From: Chitinophaga niabensis | GTDB taxonomy: Bacteria; Bacteroidota; Bacteroidia; Chitinophagales; Chitinophagaceae | Length of the DNA: 64,000 nt | Assembly (NCBI RefSeq): GCF_900129465.1 | Contig: NZ_FSRA01000001.1 | Location: 992,001 to 1,056,000 of the forward strand | Direction of reading: 5' to 3' | Shown here: positions 25,471 through 33,874 of the stretch, one piece after another | How positions within the stretch are numbered: position 1 is the first letter of the stretch | How the letters are laid out: each line of letters begins with the position of its first letter | Position numbers and translations under genes: made by a program | Notes under the pieces: generated by a model | What the model saw: the letters and a program-made list of their open reading frames with translations, nothing else | Told to the model about the DNA's origin: nothing | The model's database searches: none

Positions 25471-25770
25471 ATGGAGAAAAGCAATACGATCCATACCATT
25501 CATTTAGAACTGGGAATGCCGCTGTGGGCCATTATATTTTTTGTCTTAGCGATTGGTGGCTTTTGCTTTTTGATTCAATACGCCACATACCTGCATTTAA
25601 CCCGTAAAGAAACTACTGAGACATGTACAAAGGCAGATACCTTGACCAACCAGTCGACGACGAAATATAATCACTTACCTAACCTACCGGGGATTCCTCT
25701 CTGGTATTGTCCTTTACAAGGTGTTGACAGCCTGTTCCTCACCTGGCAGGGTCTTCAATTAGTGCCTTAA
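25471..25770 (+). CDS. Putative small single-pass membrane protein
   Basis: From the ATG at 25471 the frame gives 99 residues: MEKSNTIHTIHLELGMP, one strong membrane segment (LWAIIFFVLAIGGFCFLIQY), then a polar Thr/Asn-rich tail with no recognised domain. An upstream in-frame Met at 25447 is less likely. The C-terminal half is unremarkable and the gene could be spurious; the clean hydrophobic segment is the only positive sign. It follows the hairpin element on the plus strand. Confidence 0.4.
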   Translation: MEKSNTIHTIHLELGMPLWAIIFFVLAIGGFCFLIQYATYLHLTRKETTETCTKADTLTNQSTTKYNHLPNLPGIPLWYCPLQGVDSLFLTWQGLQLVP

Positions 25771-26169
25771 TGATCTGAATGTCGTTGAAAGTAAGGTTTG
25801 TTTTCTCCGGTAAATGCATCACTGTAGTATCAGGAATAAATTTTTCTTGAAAATAAAACAAGATTCTAAATTACCATAACCCCCTAAAATTTCACGATAG
25901 CTAATTCATCTACCTGCAAATTCCGTTTTAGTATAATGGGTACATTGCCCTATGACATTGAATTATTTTTTACCTTTGTACCTCATGCAAAAACAGCTAT
26001 TCACATATTATAATGTAGCGATTGGAATGATTGCCTGATTCCGGGTGTCTTGTTTCTGAAATTGCCAGCTTGGTAGTTCCCATACTATCAAAGGCGATCT
26101 TGTATGCAGCAAACCATTCGGATGAAAGAAGATGAGGCAATTTTATTTCATCATTCTAAATTATAAGTA
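25771..26169 (+). promoter_or_regulatory. Attenuator-like leader of the RsgA-like gene
   Basis: This 399-base stretch lacks a large gene. A perfect -7 box, TACCTTTG, lies at 25971-25978, so RNA should start near 25985. A 17-codon ORF follows at once, then two hairpins: ttggtagt/actatcaa (26070-26077, 26084-26091) and gatgaaa/tttcatc (26121-26127, 26146-26152). AGGCAAT (26135-26141), inside the second hairpin, is also the perfect complement of ATTGCCT (26030-26036) at the end of the small ORF, giving mutually exclusive folds. This is the layout of translation-controlled attenuation. Bases 25771-25960 show nothing else clear. Confidence 0.5.
25985..26038 (+). CDS. 17-residue leader peptide candidate
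   Basis: The ATG at 25985 opens MQKQLFTYYNVAIGMIA then TGA at 26036. It begins about seven bases after the -7 box, so the mRNA would be nearly leaderless. The last codons overlap a segment able to pair with a region just before the RsgA-like gene, so ribosome position on this ORF could decide the fold. Translation is unproven. Confidence 0.4.
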   Translation: MQKQLFTYYNVAIGMIA

Positions 26170-27222
26170 GTGAATAACTTATCATTATATGGTTGGAACG
26201 ACGCCCTGTTCCAACTCAAACAAACCTCACAATACAATCATCTTTCCCACGGTCGTGTTTCCGCGGTAAACAAAACCAATTATGAAGTTATCGCTGAGAG
26301 CGGTTTGCTGTTGTGCGAACTAACCGGTAACCTGCTTTATGGAAGGTCATTATTTGAACTTCCGTGTACAGGCGATTGGGTTATTTTTCAACCGCTTGAC
26401 GATAGCAAAGGAATAATCGTTGATATCTTACCCCGTAAACATACGCTGTACCGGAGAAAGAGCGGTACAATTTCCGAACGGCAGGCTATTGCATCCTATG
26501 TTGATAAGGCATTTATTGTACAAAGCCTTGATGCTAATTTCAATGTTCGCCGAACGGAGCGTTTTATGGCACAAGTATTAGAAGAAGATATTCAGCCGGT
26601 ATTGATACTCACTAAATCTGATCTGGAATTTAACCGCCACCAGGTAGATGGATCGCTGAAACATATTAGCCGCCAAATGCCGGTATTTTTCACCAGCATT
26701 CTTTCTCCTGGAACAATACTTCCTGTGCGGAAATTTATCAAACCGGGAGAATCGATCGTATTAGTGGGATCTTCAGGGGTTGGGAAAAGTTCTTTGATCA
26801 ATGCATTGTGTGAACGGGCTGTACTTCCCACATCTGAAATAAGCCAGTCATCAGGTAAAGGACGGCATACTTCAACCCGGAGAGAAATGGTGCTGATGGA
26901 TGATAGCGGTGTTTTAATAGATACGCCGGGCGTAAGGGAATTTGGATTGGCCCTGGACAACCCGGAGGCATTAGCAGATATGTTTGATGTCGCCGATTTT
27001 GCAGCATCCTGTCGTTTTAAGGATTGTACGCATGTGAATGAACCAGGCTGTGCAGTTATTGAAGCTGTAAACAACGGTGTTTTAGAAGAGGAGGTGTACA
27101 GTAGTTACCTCAAATTGCGAAAAGAATCCTGGTACTTTTCTACTTCTGAACATGAAAAACGAAAAAGAGATAAGTCTTTTGCCAGAATTTCAGAGGAGGC
27201 TAAGAAGATAAAGAAACGTTGA
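26170..27222 (+). CDS. RsgA-like circularly permuted GTPase (accessory paralogue candidate)
   Basis: 350 residues from a GTG start. An N-terminal OB-like region (HGRVSAVNKTNYEVIAESGLLLCELTGNLLY, DWVIFQPLDD) precedes the permuted GTPase: G4 LTKSDLE, then P-loop GSSGVGKSSLIN, switch region GRHTSTRRE, and G3 DTPGVREF. A zinc knuckle follows (CRFKDCTHVNEPGC). RsgA acts on the 30S subunit during late assembly and antibiotic stress. The Lys/Arg-rich tail suits rRNA binding. Its place in an accessory islet behind an attenuator-like leader suggests an inducible second copy rather than the housekeeping one; that is inference. Confidence 0.88.
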   Translation: MNNLSLYGWNDALFQLKQTSQYNHLSHGRVSAVNKTNYEVIAESGLLLCELTGNLLYGRSLFELPCTGDWVIFQPLDDSKGIIVDILPRKHTLYRRKSGTISERQAIASYVDKAFIVQSLDANFNVRRTERFMAQVLEEDIQPVLILTKSDLEFNRHQVDGSLKHISRQMPVFFTSILSPGTILPVRKFIKPGESIVLVGSSGVGKSSLINALCERAVLPTSEISQSSGKGRHTSTRREMVLMDDSGVLIDTPGVREFGLALDNPEALADMFDVADFAASCRFKDCTHVNEPGCAVIEAVNNGVLEEEVYSSYLKLRKESWYFSTSEHEKRKRDKSFARISEEAKKIKKR

Positions 27223-27231
27223 TCTTAGTAC

Positions 27232-27270
27232 AGGGGACAAGTCTGAAATGATGAACTTGTCCCCTTTTTG
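27232..27270. terminator. Terminator after the RsgA-like gene
   Basis: An 11-bp perfect stem (aggggacaagt 27232-27242, acttgtcccct 27255-27265) is followed by T5. It also faces the convergent DUF4249 gene. Confidence 0.85.
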
Positions 27271-27286
27271 CATTACCCCCAATTTA

Positions 27287-28108
27287 CTATTGTATCGTAT
27301 AATCCTTTACGGCCACTTCCGATAACCTGAAATATCCATAAGCAAAGTTGGCTACATGGGTCTCATTGATGATATTCCCTCTCACCGAACCTGGTGTTGT
27401 TTGAAACGGGCCGTTACCAGCCCCGGATGCCGCCAGCAGTTTTCTGAAATAATCATAATACCTCCTGGAGATTCCATATAGCCTGATGTTTATCAGGTCT
27501 CCCGTCTTCAGATCTTCGTCGGAGAAATATTCCTGCATCAGGTTGCCCTGGGTGTTTTTGTCATCTTTGGCTTTATAATCCGGAAATTTTGATACAGGAG
27601 ACAGGATGCGGTGCAGATAATGATTTTCTTCATTACCATTATCCTGGTAGTAGTAGGTGATTTCCACTTCATCACCTCCAAATCCGCCGTTATTATTCTG
27701 TGTAATATTCTTTTCAATATCCGGCACACCTATGCAAGTTTCGGTTGCAGTATATGTTTCCCCATTTAAAACCACTTTTAATGTATATGTTTCCCCGATA
27801 ACCGGATGGAAATTGGAGCAGATATATTCTCCCGTACCGGGGTTTTCTGTAAAGCTAAAAACAGTATTTGCTGAATTTGTTATAACTATATCCGCGCCTG
27901 AAACTGTTGGGAATTCCGTACTGTAATATCCGGTTGTGGTGGAGAGTTTGATCTTCTGCTCATTGCCGGTAGTGCCCTTAACCCAGTCAATCGATGCGTC
28001 AATCACCAATTTGGGTGCTGCTGTTTCCAAATCCACTTCCACTACTTTTGTGCAGGACAGCAGGAAAAAAAAGGAGGGGACCACCATGTATCTGAATATA
28101 TTTTTCAT
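27287..28108 (-). CDS. DUF4249 outer-membrane lipoprotein
   Basis: Begins MKNIFRYMVVPSFFFLLSCTKVVEVDL: a lipoprotein signal with Cys after FFLLS. The mature protein has the DUF4249 pattern (PKLVIDASIDW, beta-rich Ig-like domain, ETYTLKVVLNGETYTATE, and a C-terminal region near VRGNIINETHVANFAYGYFRLSEV). DUF4249 proteins are almost always encoded next to a TonB-dependent receptor and are thought to be its surface lipoprotein partner. The frame starts 4 codons upstream at 28120, overlapping the receptor stop. Substrate unknown. Confidence 0.9.
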   Translation of the reverse strand: MKNIFRYMVVPSFFFLLSCTKVVEVDLETAAPKLVIDASIDWVKGTTGNEQKIKLSTTTGYYSTEFPTVSGADIVITNSANTVFSFTENPGTGEYICSNFHPVIGETYTLKVVLNGETYTATETCIGVPDIEKNITQNNNGGFGGDEVEITYYYQDNGNEENHYLHRILSPVSKFPDYKAKDDKNTQGNLMQEYFSDEDLKTGDLINIRLYGISRRYYDYFRKLLAASGAGNGPFQTTPGSVRGNIINETHVANFAYGYFRLSEVAVKDYTIQ

Positions 28109-28119
28109 TTTTATTAGCA

Positions 28120-30492
28120 TTAAAATCTGAAATTGTAAGTCACGCCCGGAATGATGCTGAAGATCGATATCTTCTTTGCTTCGCTCAGCCCTGTTTCCCT
28201 GTTTTGCTCAAACATAAGAGATGCGGCGTTGCTTCTATTGTAAACATTGTAAATACTGAACACCCATTCTCCCTTCCACCTTTTTTTGCTGTCTGGCTTT
28301 GGTATGTATGTTGCCGATAGGTCCAAATGATGGTAAGCCGGAAGTGAATTAATATTTCGTTCTCCGTAATTCCCGATCGTAATTCCCTGGTACTGGTATT
28401 TACCGATGGGATAGGTTGCAGCTTTCCCTGTCTGGTAGGTGAAAATGCCGCCAAAGCTCCATTTTTTGGTCAGTTGATAAGCGGCAGTAAGTGAAAGGTT
28501 ATGCGTTTTATCGTAATTGGCACGATACCATTCGCCGTTGTTAATGCCAGGTTCTTCTGCCGTTCTTCCCGGCGTGCGCTGCTCTGCTTTGGAAAGTGTG
28601 TAAGAAAGCCAGCCTGTGAGCTTCCCGGTATTTTTCTTCAGCATCACCTCCAGTCCATAAGCCCTGGCCTCTCCGTTTAGCAGTACCTGTTCTATGGCTT
28701 TGTGGGCAATCAATTCGGCGCCGTCGATGTAATCTGCTTTGTTCTTAATTTTCTTGTAAAAAGCTTCTGTTTCCAGGGAATACTTTTCATTGCTGAAATT
28801 CCTGAAATAGCCCAATGCAACCTGGTCAAGGATCTCAGGTTGCAAATATTGGTCGCTCGGCGCCCAGATATCGAGTGGGGAAACGGAGGCTGTGTTGGAA
28901 ATTAAATGGATATACTGGCTCATCCGGTTATAACTCGCCTTAATGGACTGGTCGTCATTAATGGCATAAGAAACGGCCAAACGGGGTTCTACATTTCCAA
29001 AGCCAATGATCTTTTTGTTCTTATCGTAATGTGTTATGCCTGTGGGCGTTCCTTCTTCATAAAGTTGTAACGCCGGATTGAAAGACACAGCCTGGTTATT
29101 TGCATAATTATTTACATTTTGTTCCCCCAACCGCATGAAATTGCTATATCGCAGTCCATAGGTCAATGATATTTTATCCGAGAGTTTTTGCTCGGCGCTG
29201 ATATACAAGGCGTTTTCCCAGGCATATTTTTTTTCAATCTGGTCAGCATTGATAGGTGATGAAGTGTCCATAGGCTTTATAGTGCCGGGATTGAACTGGT
29301 AGTAGATGGAATTGATGCCGTAATTCAACACCAGCTTATCGGACAGGTAATGGTTAAAATTGTACTTAAAATTATAATTACGGATGTCCGATGCCCAATC
29401 AATGCCAACATATTTTATCTTCAGGCCATAATCGTACTTGCTGTAAATGACGGATGCATTGGAAAAGAACTTATCAGAAAAGATATGGTTCCAGCGGAGA
29501 TTAAAGAATGAGTTCCCATAATTGTTGCTGAAAAAATTACTGAAATCCATTTTGTCCTTGCCGAAATATCCTGAAAGGAAAAGCCGGTTATTGTCATTGA
29601 TCTTATAATTCAGTTTGGCGTTCAAATCATAAAAAGACACCGCATTGTCGTTGCCAGCCAGTTTCAGGAACAAATTCGCATAAGAAGTACGGCCGGCAAC
29701 TACGAACGAACCTTTATCTTTTACAATCGGGCCTTCTGCCAATAACCTGCTCGAAATCGCTCCGATCCCACCCGTTAGGTGATATTCCTTGTTGTTCCCT
29801 TCCTTCTGGTAAATATCCAAAACAGAGGAAGTTCGCCCGCCGAAATTAGCCGGTATTCCACCTTTATACAATTTCAGATCTTTGATCACATCAGCATTAA
29901 AAACGGAGAAAAAACCGAACAGGTGAGAAGTATTGTACACAACGGCTTCATCTAACAATATCAGGTTGCCGTCAACCGAACCGCCCCTGACGTTAAAGCC
30001 CGTTGCTCCTTCCTGGGCATTGGAAACTCCGGGAAGCTGCAGGATGGCTTTCAAAATATCAACCTCGCCCATCACTGCCGGCATCTTTTTGATGGTGGCA
30101 ATGCTGAGCTTATTCACACTCATTTCCGGTTTCCGGATGTTGCTTGCTGAACGCCTGTCTTTTATCACTACTTCATCCAGCGTTTTGCTTTTTTCAAGCA
30201 TGGAAAAATCTTTCCTGATGTTTTCTGTCAGGGAGATATGTTCCTCAATATTCTCAAATCCCATACAACTGATAACGATCGTATATTCTCCTTTGGGCAG
30301 GGTGATGGAATAAAAACCATATGTATTGGTAATTGTTGAAACTTTCGCTTCCGGGACGAAGATGCTTGCGCCGGCTATTGTTTCGGTGTTTGTTTTTATG
30401 GTAATTGTTCCACTCAAGGTGACCTTCCCCTGCGAATAGGCCCCCAATGAAATGGCTATAAACAGTAGTGTGTAAATGAACTTGTATCTCAT
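28120..30492 (-). CDS. TonB-dependent receptor (with CarboxypepD_reg-like domain)
   Basis: 790 residues: signal peptide, a carboxypeptidase-regulatory-like domain at about 25-105 (SGTITIKTNTETIAGASIFVPEA), a plug domain (LDEVVIKDRR, LPGVSNAQEGATGFNVRGGSVDGNLILLDEAVVYN, FNADVIKDLKLYKGGIPANFGGRTSSVLDI), then a 22-strand-type barrel ending in Phe (IIPGVTYNFRF). It is shorter than SusC proteins and pairs with DUF4249 rather than SusD. It should import a specific ligand, possibly a siderophore or other small nutrient. The promoter region is shared with the divergent LytS/LytTR pair. Confidence 0.93.
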   Translation of the reverse strand: MRYKFIYTLLFIAISLGAYSQGKVTLSGTITIKTNTETIAGASIFVPEAKVSTITNTYGFYSITLPKGEYTIVISCMGFENIEEHISLTENIRKDFSMLEKSKTLDEVVIKDRRSASNIRKPEMSVNKLSIATIKKMPAVMGEVDILKAILQLPGVSNAQEGATGFNVRGGSVDGNLILLDEAVVYNTSHLFGFFSVFNADVIKDLKLYKGGIPANFGGRTSSVLDIYQKEGNNKEYHLTGGIGAISSRLLAEGPIVKDKGSFVVAGRTSYANLFLKLAGNDNAVSFYDLNAKLNYKINDNNRLFLSGYFGKDKMDFSNFFSNNYGNSFFNLRWNHIFSDKFFSNASVIYSKYDYGLKIKYVGIDWASDIRNYNFKYNFNHYLSDKLVLNYGINSIYYQFNPGTIKPMDTSSPINADQIEKKYAWENALYISAEQKLSDKISLTYGLRYSNFMRLGEQNVNNYANNQAVSFNPALQLYEEGTPTGITHYDKNKKIIGFGNVEPRLAVSYAINDDQSIKASYNRMSQYIHLISNTASVSPLDIWAPSDQYLQPEILDQVALGYFRNFSNEKYSLETEAFYKKIKNKADYIDGAELIAHKAIEQVLLNGEARAYGLEVMLKKNTGKLTGWLSYTLSKAEQRTPGRTAEEPGINNGEWYRANYDKTHNLSLTAAYQLTKKWSFGGIFTYQTGKAATYPIGKYQYQGITIGNYGERNINSLPAYHHLDLSATYIPKPDSKKRWKGEWVFSIYNVYNRSNAASLMFEQNRETGLSEAKKISIFSIIPGVTYNFRF

Positions 30493-30525
30493 CTTTTAAA
30501 GATCGATTTAACTTACAATTGGATA

Positions 30526-30546
30526 CAAAGCTATTCTCCTGGAGAA
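30526..30546 (-). promoter_or_regulatory. TonB receptor promoter: -7 box and adjacent palindrome
   Basis: The minus strand reads TAGCTTTG at 30526-30533 (exact -7 match, 34 bases before the start codon). Directly upstream is a perfect palindrome TTCTCC-T-GGAGAA (30534-30546) in the promoter spacer, a candidate operator. Confidence 0.5.
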
Positions 30547-30647
30547 CCACCATTTTCTAATTATACCAAACGCAGTATCTTTTATAGCAAAGTACGCCGG
30601 GGCACTACAAAATATCTTTTCCGTTCATGCGTTTCATATTGCTCCTG

Positions 30648-30682
30648 CTTTCGTATAAAAAGCAGGAACTTTCGTATAAAAA
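30648..30682 (+). promoter_or_regulatory. Paired direct repeats, LytTR-type binding site candidate
   Basis: ctttcgtataaaaa occurs twice, perfectly, at 30648-30661 and 30669-30682, with a 21-bp period. LytTR regulators typically bind two direct repeats on the same DNA face about two helical turns apart. The site ends 25 bases upstream of the -7 box of the LytS/LytTR pair, where an activator would bind; that promoter lacks a good -33 element. Confidence 0.6.
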
Positions 30683-30707
30683 CAGATCAGAGCATAGCTT
30701 TAAATGT

Positions 30708-30715
30708 TAAATTTG
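30708..30715 (+). promoter_or_regulatory. -7 box (TAAATTTG) of the LytS/LytTR pair
   Basis: An exact TAnnTTTG match 18 bases before the kinase ATG at 30734. No TTTG is found 19-21 bases upstream, which suggests the promoter needs an activator. Confidence 0.55.
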
Positions 30716-30733
30716 TGCTACACAATTTTCTAG

Positions 30734-31741
30734 ATGAATGATCTTACCCATCAGCAGCTTATTAAAGAAAATATACTTTTTCGTTTCCTGATCTCACCTG
30801 ATCGCAGGATCTTCCGGCATCTGCTGTTCATTGTTTTTATAGGCACCGTATTGTATAACAGCACTTCCATCATTGCCAACCCTATAGCGGTATTTGCCTA
30901 TTTTATCATATTATTCTACGTGAATATGTATGTGCTGGTGCCGAAGCTTTTGTTCAGGAATAGAAATATTGAATATGGCTTGTCTGTGCTCGGCATCCTT
31001 GTTGTAGTGGCTATTTGTGGTTCCTTTTTCAATCCTTTTAATAAAGGAAATGCGCTGAACATCCCGCTTTTTTCCTTTCTTACCGTGCTGCTGTTAGCGG
31101 CCTCATCTTCCATAAAACTGTTTCAGAAGGGAATGAGGGACAAGCAAATGATCTACGAGCTGGAACGGTCGAAAACGTATGCAGAATTGGAACAATTGAA
31201 GAACCAGATCAACCCGCATTTTTTGTTTAATATGCTGAACAACGCCAATGTTCTAACGAAGAAAGACCCCGATAAAGCCTCAGAGGTTTTAATGAAGCTG
31301 AGCGATCTACTTCGCTACCAGCTTTATGACAGTGCAAGAGATAAGGTGTTATTGACTTCGGACATTCATTTCCTGGAGGATTTTTTAAATTTGGAAAAAA
31401 TAAGGCGGGATAGTTTTGATTTCCTGATCTCCAAAGATGGGGATTTGAGCGGCGTGCAGATTCCGCCTTTGCTGTTCATTTCGTTTGTGGAAAATGCAGT
31501 GAAGCACAACAATGATGCAACAAGATCGTCTTATGTAAACCTGTATTTCGATGTCAGGAATGATGAACTTTTCTTTAAATGCATCAATTCCAAACCGATG
31601 CTCAGGTCCGTTAATAATACAGGCGGATTGGGGTTGGCAAATGTCAAGCGAAGGCTGCAACTTTTGTTCCCGGAAACACATAGTTTACATATCGAAGATG
31701 GTTCAGAAAGCTACTGCGTAACCTTAACCATAAAGCTATGA
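30734..31741 (+). CDS. LytS-type sensor histidine kinase
   Basis: Membrane segments lie within about residues 30-135 (HLLFIVFIGTVLY, IAVFAYFIILFYVNMYVLVP, YGLSVLGILVVVAICGSFF, IPLFSFLTVLLLAASS). The His_kinase motif is NQINPHFLFNMLNNANVL with the phospho-acceptor His. The N-box is IPPLLFISFVENAVKH and the G-box GGLGLANVKRRLQLLF. It has no extra sensor domain. The paired regulator follows after 64 bases. Divergent placement beside the TonB receptor/DUF4249 operon indicates control of that uptake system. Confidence 0.93.
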   Translation: MNDLTHQQLIKENILFRFLISPDRRIFRHLLFIVFIGTVLYNSTSIIANPIAVFAYFIILFYVNMYVLVPKLLFRNRNIEYGLSVLGILVVVAICGSFFNPFNKGNALNIPLFSFLTVLLLAASSSIKLFQKGMRDKQMIYELERSKTYAELEQLKNQINPHFLFNMLNNANVLTKKDPDKASEVLMKLSDLLRYQLYDSARDKVLLTSDIHFLEDFLNLEKIRRDSFDFLISKDGDLSGVQIPPLLFISFVENAVKHNNDATRSSYVNLYFDVRNDELFFKCINSKPMLRSVNNTGGLGLANVKRRLQLLFPETHSLHIEDGSESYCVTLTIKL

Positions 31742-31805
31742 GGGTGATAAGAAAATTCGAATATCGCAGGCGATCATTTCGTTTTATAGTAAAGCGTATA
31801 AAATT

Positions 31806-32528
31806 ATGAACTGTATTATTATAGATGATGAACCATTGGCAAGAGAAGCCATAGAAATGTTGATTAACCAAACTGGCGATTTGGATCTGATCGGTTCATT
31901 CAACAGCCCTGAAACGGTCACAAATTTTATGGAGGGCAATACCGTTGATTTAATCTTCCTTGACATACAAATGCCGGGAATTAATGGAATTGAATTTGCC
32001 CGCTCCATTCCCAAAGATACATTTGTGATCTTTACAACCGCCTATTCTGAATTTGCTACCGACAGCTACGAAGTAGATGCGATCGACTACCTGATAAAAC
32101 CTGTAAAATTAGCCCGTTTTCAAAAGGCTGTTGAAAAAGCCCATACCTACGCCAAATTATTCAAGGCGGATTACGCTAATAACAATATTGAACAGGTAGC
32201 TGACGACTTTTTCTTTGTGAAAGCAGACCGCAGGATCTTTAAAGTATATTTCAATAACATACTTTTTATCCAGGGTTTGAAAGATTATGTTATAATGCAC
32301 AGCGAAAATCAGAAGGTAATTACGGCGATGAATATCAAAACTATCTACGACCAGTTACCGAAAGATATGTTTGTGAGAGTAAGTAAATCCTATGTCATCA
32401 ATGTTAAACATATCGGTTCAGTGGATAATAACACGGTGTACATCGGTACAAACGAAATCCCTATCGGAAGTATTTATAGGGATTTCTTTTTCAGCGAATT
32501 TGTGACAAAAAGGATAGTGGGCAGGTAG
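31806..32528 (+). CDS. LytTR-family response regulator
   Basis: Receiver at residues about 1-120: CIIIDDEPLAREA (acidic pair), phospho-acceptor in LIFLDIQMPGINGIEFA, Lys in DYLIKPVKLARF. LytTR domain at about 140-235: FFFVKADRRIFKVYFNNILFIQGLKDYV, RVSKSYVINVKHI, IPIGSIYRDFFF. Its likely site is the 14-bp direct repeat pair at 30648-30682, making it a probable activator of its own operon and perhaps of the TonB receptor. Confidence 0.93.
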   Translation: MNCIIIDDEPLAREAIEMLINQTGDLDLIGSFNSPETVTNFMEGNTVDLIFLDIQMPGINGIEFARSIPKDTFVIFTTAYSEFATDSYEVDAIDYLIKPVKLARFQKAVEKAHTYAKLFKADYANNNIEQVADDFFFVKADRRIFKVYFNNILFIQGLKDYVIMHSENQKVITAMNIKTIYDQLPKDMFVRVSKSYVINVKHIGSVDNNTVYIGTNEIPIGSIYRDFFFSEFVTKRIVGR

Positions 32529-32580
32529 TATTGTCTGAAAGGCATTCCTTCCTTCAATAGTTTTTCTGATCTAAGCCTCA

Positions 32581-33150
32581 TCAGCTTTTCAGCGATCCCA
32601 GGTGCCGGTAAGTATTAAGTAACACACCGGTAGGCGTGGTGGCGGTACTCACAAATTCAAGTTTGCGGGCATCAAAGCTGTCTGAAAAAATGCGCTTGCC
32701 TTTGCCCAGCAATACCGGGTATACGATCAGGATAACTTCATCTATCAATCCAGCATCCAGCAGTACAGACGTTAATGATATACTTCCGGAAAGAACAAAG
32801 TCAGGCCCTTCGGTGGACTTAAGTTTGCGAAGCGCTTCAACGAGATCTCCGCCCAGATCCTTAACGGGTCCCCAAGTCAGGCTCTCCGGTCTGTGGGTAA
32901 CAACGTATTTGGTAGCGCTGTTGATGGCATTTGCCATAGGAAAGTCGCCGGCAGTTGGCCAGAATCCCAGCCAGGAATCATAGGTCCGGCGGCCAATCAG
33001 CAGATCAAAGCCGGGACCATATGCCTCCAGGAGGCTTGCCTGCCCGGCCGGTGTGCGGTAGGGGGCTGTCCATCCTCCGTACTCATAATCTTCGCCGTGC
33101 TCAATCACGCCGTCAAGGGAGATATGTTCGAAAATCCTGATCTTTCTCAT
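32581..33150 (-). CDS. Dihydrofolate reductase family protein (RibD C-terminal-like)
   Basis: Starts MRKIRIFEHISLDGVIEHGEDYEYGGW at 33150; the frame upstream overlaps the promoter. The fold follows the RibD/DHFR-like pattern: SLDGVIE, then LLIGRRTYDSWLGFWPT, KYVVTHRPESLTW, DFVLSGSISLTSVLLDAGLIDEVILIVYPVLLGKGKRIF. These are NADPH-binding reductases of uncertain substrate, not true folate enzymes. Length 189 is normal. Faces the VOC gene divergently. Confidence 0.9.
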   Translation of the reverse strand: MRKIRIFEHISLDGVIEHGEDYEYGGWTAPYRTPAGQASLLEAYGPGFDLLIGRRTYDSWLGFWPTAGDFPMANAINSATKYVVTHRPESLTWGPVKDLGGDLVEALRKLKSTEGPDFVLSGSISLTSVLLDAGLIDEVILIVYPVLLGKGKRIFSDSFDARKLEFVSTATTPTGVLLNTYRHLGSLKS

Positions 33151-33173
33151 TTTGTTGTTGTTTAATGATGATC

Positions 33174-33181
33174 CAAATTTA
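33174..33181 (-). promoter_or_regulatory. -7 box (TAAATTTG) of the DHFR-like gene
   Basis: Exact TAnnTTTG match on the minus strand, 24 bases before the start at 33150, supporting that start over the longer frame to 33198. Confidence 0.45.
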
Positions 33182-33295
33182 GGACAGACCAGAAACAAGC
33201 GTAGGGTGCAATTCCGACAATATGCGGGTGTTAATGACCATTTTTTGCAAAATGTACTTTACGTATCTTTAGAGATAAACTTTAAATAGAAAACC

Positions 33296-33757
33296 ATGGC
33301 AACGAATAAAGTACTGCGAATGGACAATGTAGGGATTGTTGTAGAATCCCTTGATGAGGCTGTTTCCTTTTTTACAGAAATAGGCCTGAAGCTCGAAGGA
33401 CGGGCCACGATCGAAGGAGAATGGGCTGGACGCGTTACTGGACTGGGTACGCAGAACGTAGAGGTAGCCATGATGATTACCCCTGATGGCCACAGCCGGC
33501 TGGAGCTTTCTCAGTTTATAACCCCGCCTGTTATAGAAGATCATAGAACTGCTCCTGTGAATGCGCTCGGTTATCTGCGCGTTATGTTCACTGTTGAAAA
33601 TGTAGACGAGTTGGTATCCCGGCTCATCAGGCATGGCGCTCAGCTTGTGGGCGAAGTGGTCAACTACGAAAACATATACAAACTCTGCTACATTCGTGCA
33701 AAAGATGGTCTGCTAATTGGTTTGGCAGAACAGCTCAATGCGGGCAGCGCCAAATAA
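33296..33757 (+). CDS. VOC-family (glyoxalase/bleomycin-resistance fold) protein
   Basis: Two beta-alpha-beta-beta-beta modules in 153 residues: VLRMDNVGIVVESLDEAVSFFTEIGLKLEGR and ALGYLRVMFTVENVDELVSRLIRHGAQLVGEVV. Metal-ligand positions are only partly canonical (RLELSQFITPP; final ...GLLIGLAEQL), so the reaction cannot be assigned. A near-match -7 box (TATCTTTA, 33264-33271) precedes it. A terminator follows, so it is a single-gene unit. Confidence 0.88.
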   Translation: MATNKVLRMDNVGIVVESLDEAVSFFTEIGLKLEGRATIEGEWAGRVTGLGTQNVEVAMMITPDGHSRLELSQFITPPVIEDHRTAPVNALGYLRVMFTVENVDELVSRLIRHGAQLVGEVVNYENIYKLCYIRAKDGLLIGLAEQLNAGSAK

Positions 33758-33795
33758 ATATTGCACTTAAAGATCTTAAATCGTTCAGTAATGGG

Positions 33796-33828
33796 ATGTG
33801 ACACAATTGCGTGTCACATTTTTTTTGC
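33796..33828. terminator. Terminator after the VOC gene
   Basis: atgtgacac (33796-33804) pairs with gtgtcacat (33811-33819) followed by T8. Confidence 0.9.
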
Positions 33829-33874
33829 AGTTTTAATTGGCCCAAAGCTTGTACTGAATGAACCGTTCAAATGA

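Noticed and set aside
25284..25499. Coding frames on both strands across the hairpin element
   Set aside because: They depend on reading through the palindrome, give low-complexity or Arg/Thr-rich products without domains, and overlap one another.
24771..27270. A tRNA-integrated genomic island with att sites
   Set aside because: No copy of the tRNA 3' end and no integrase were found; the islet looks accessory, but integration at this tRNA cannot be shown.
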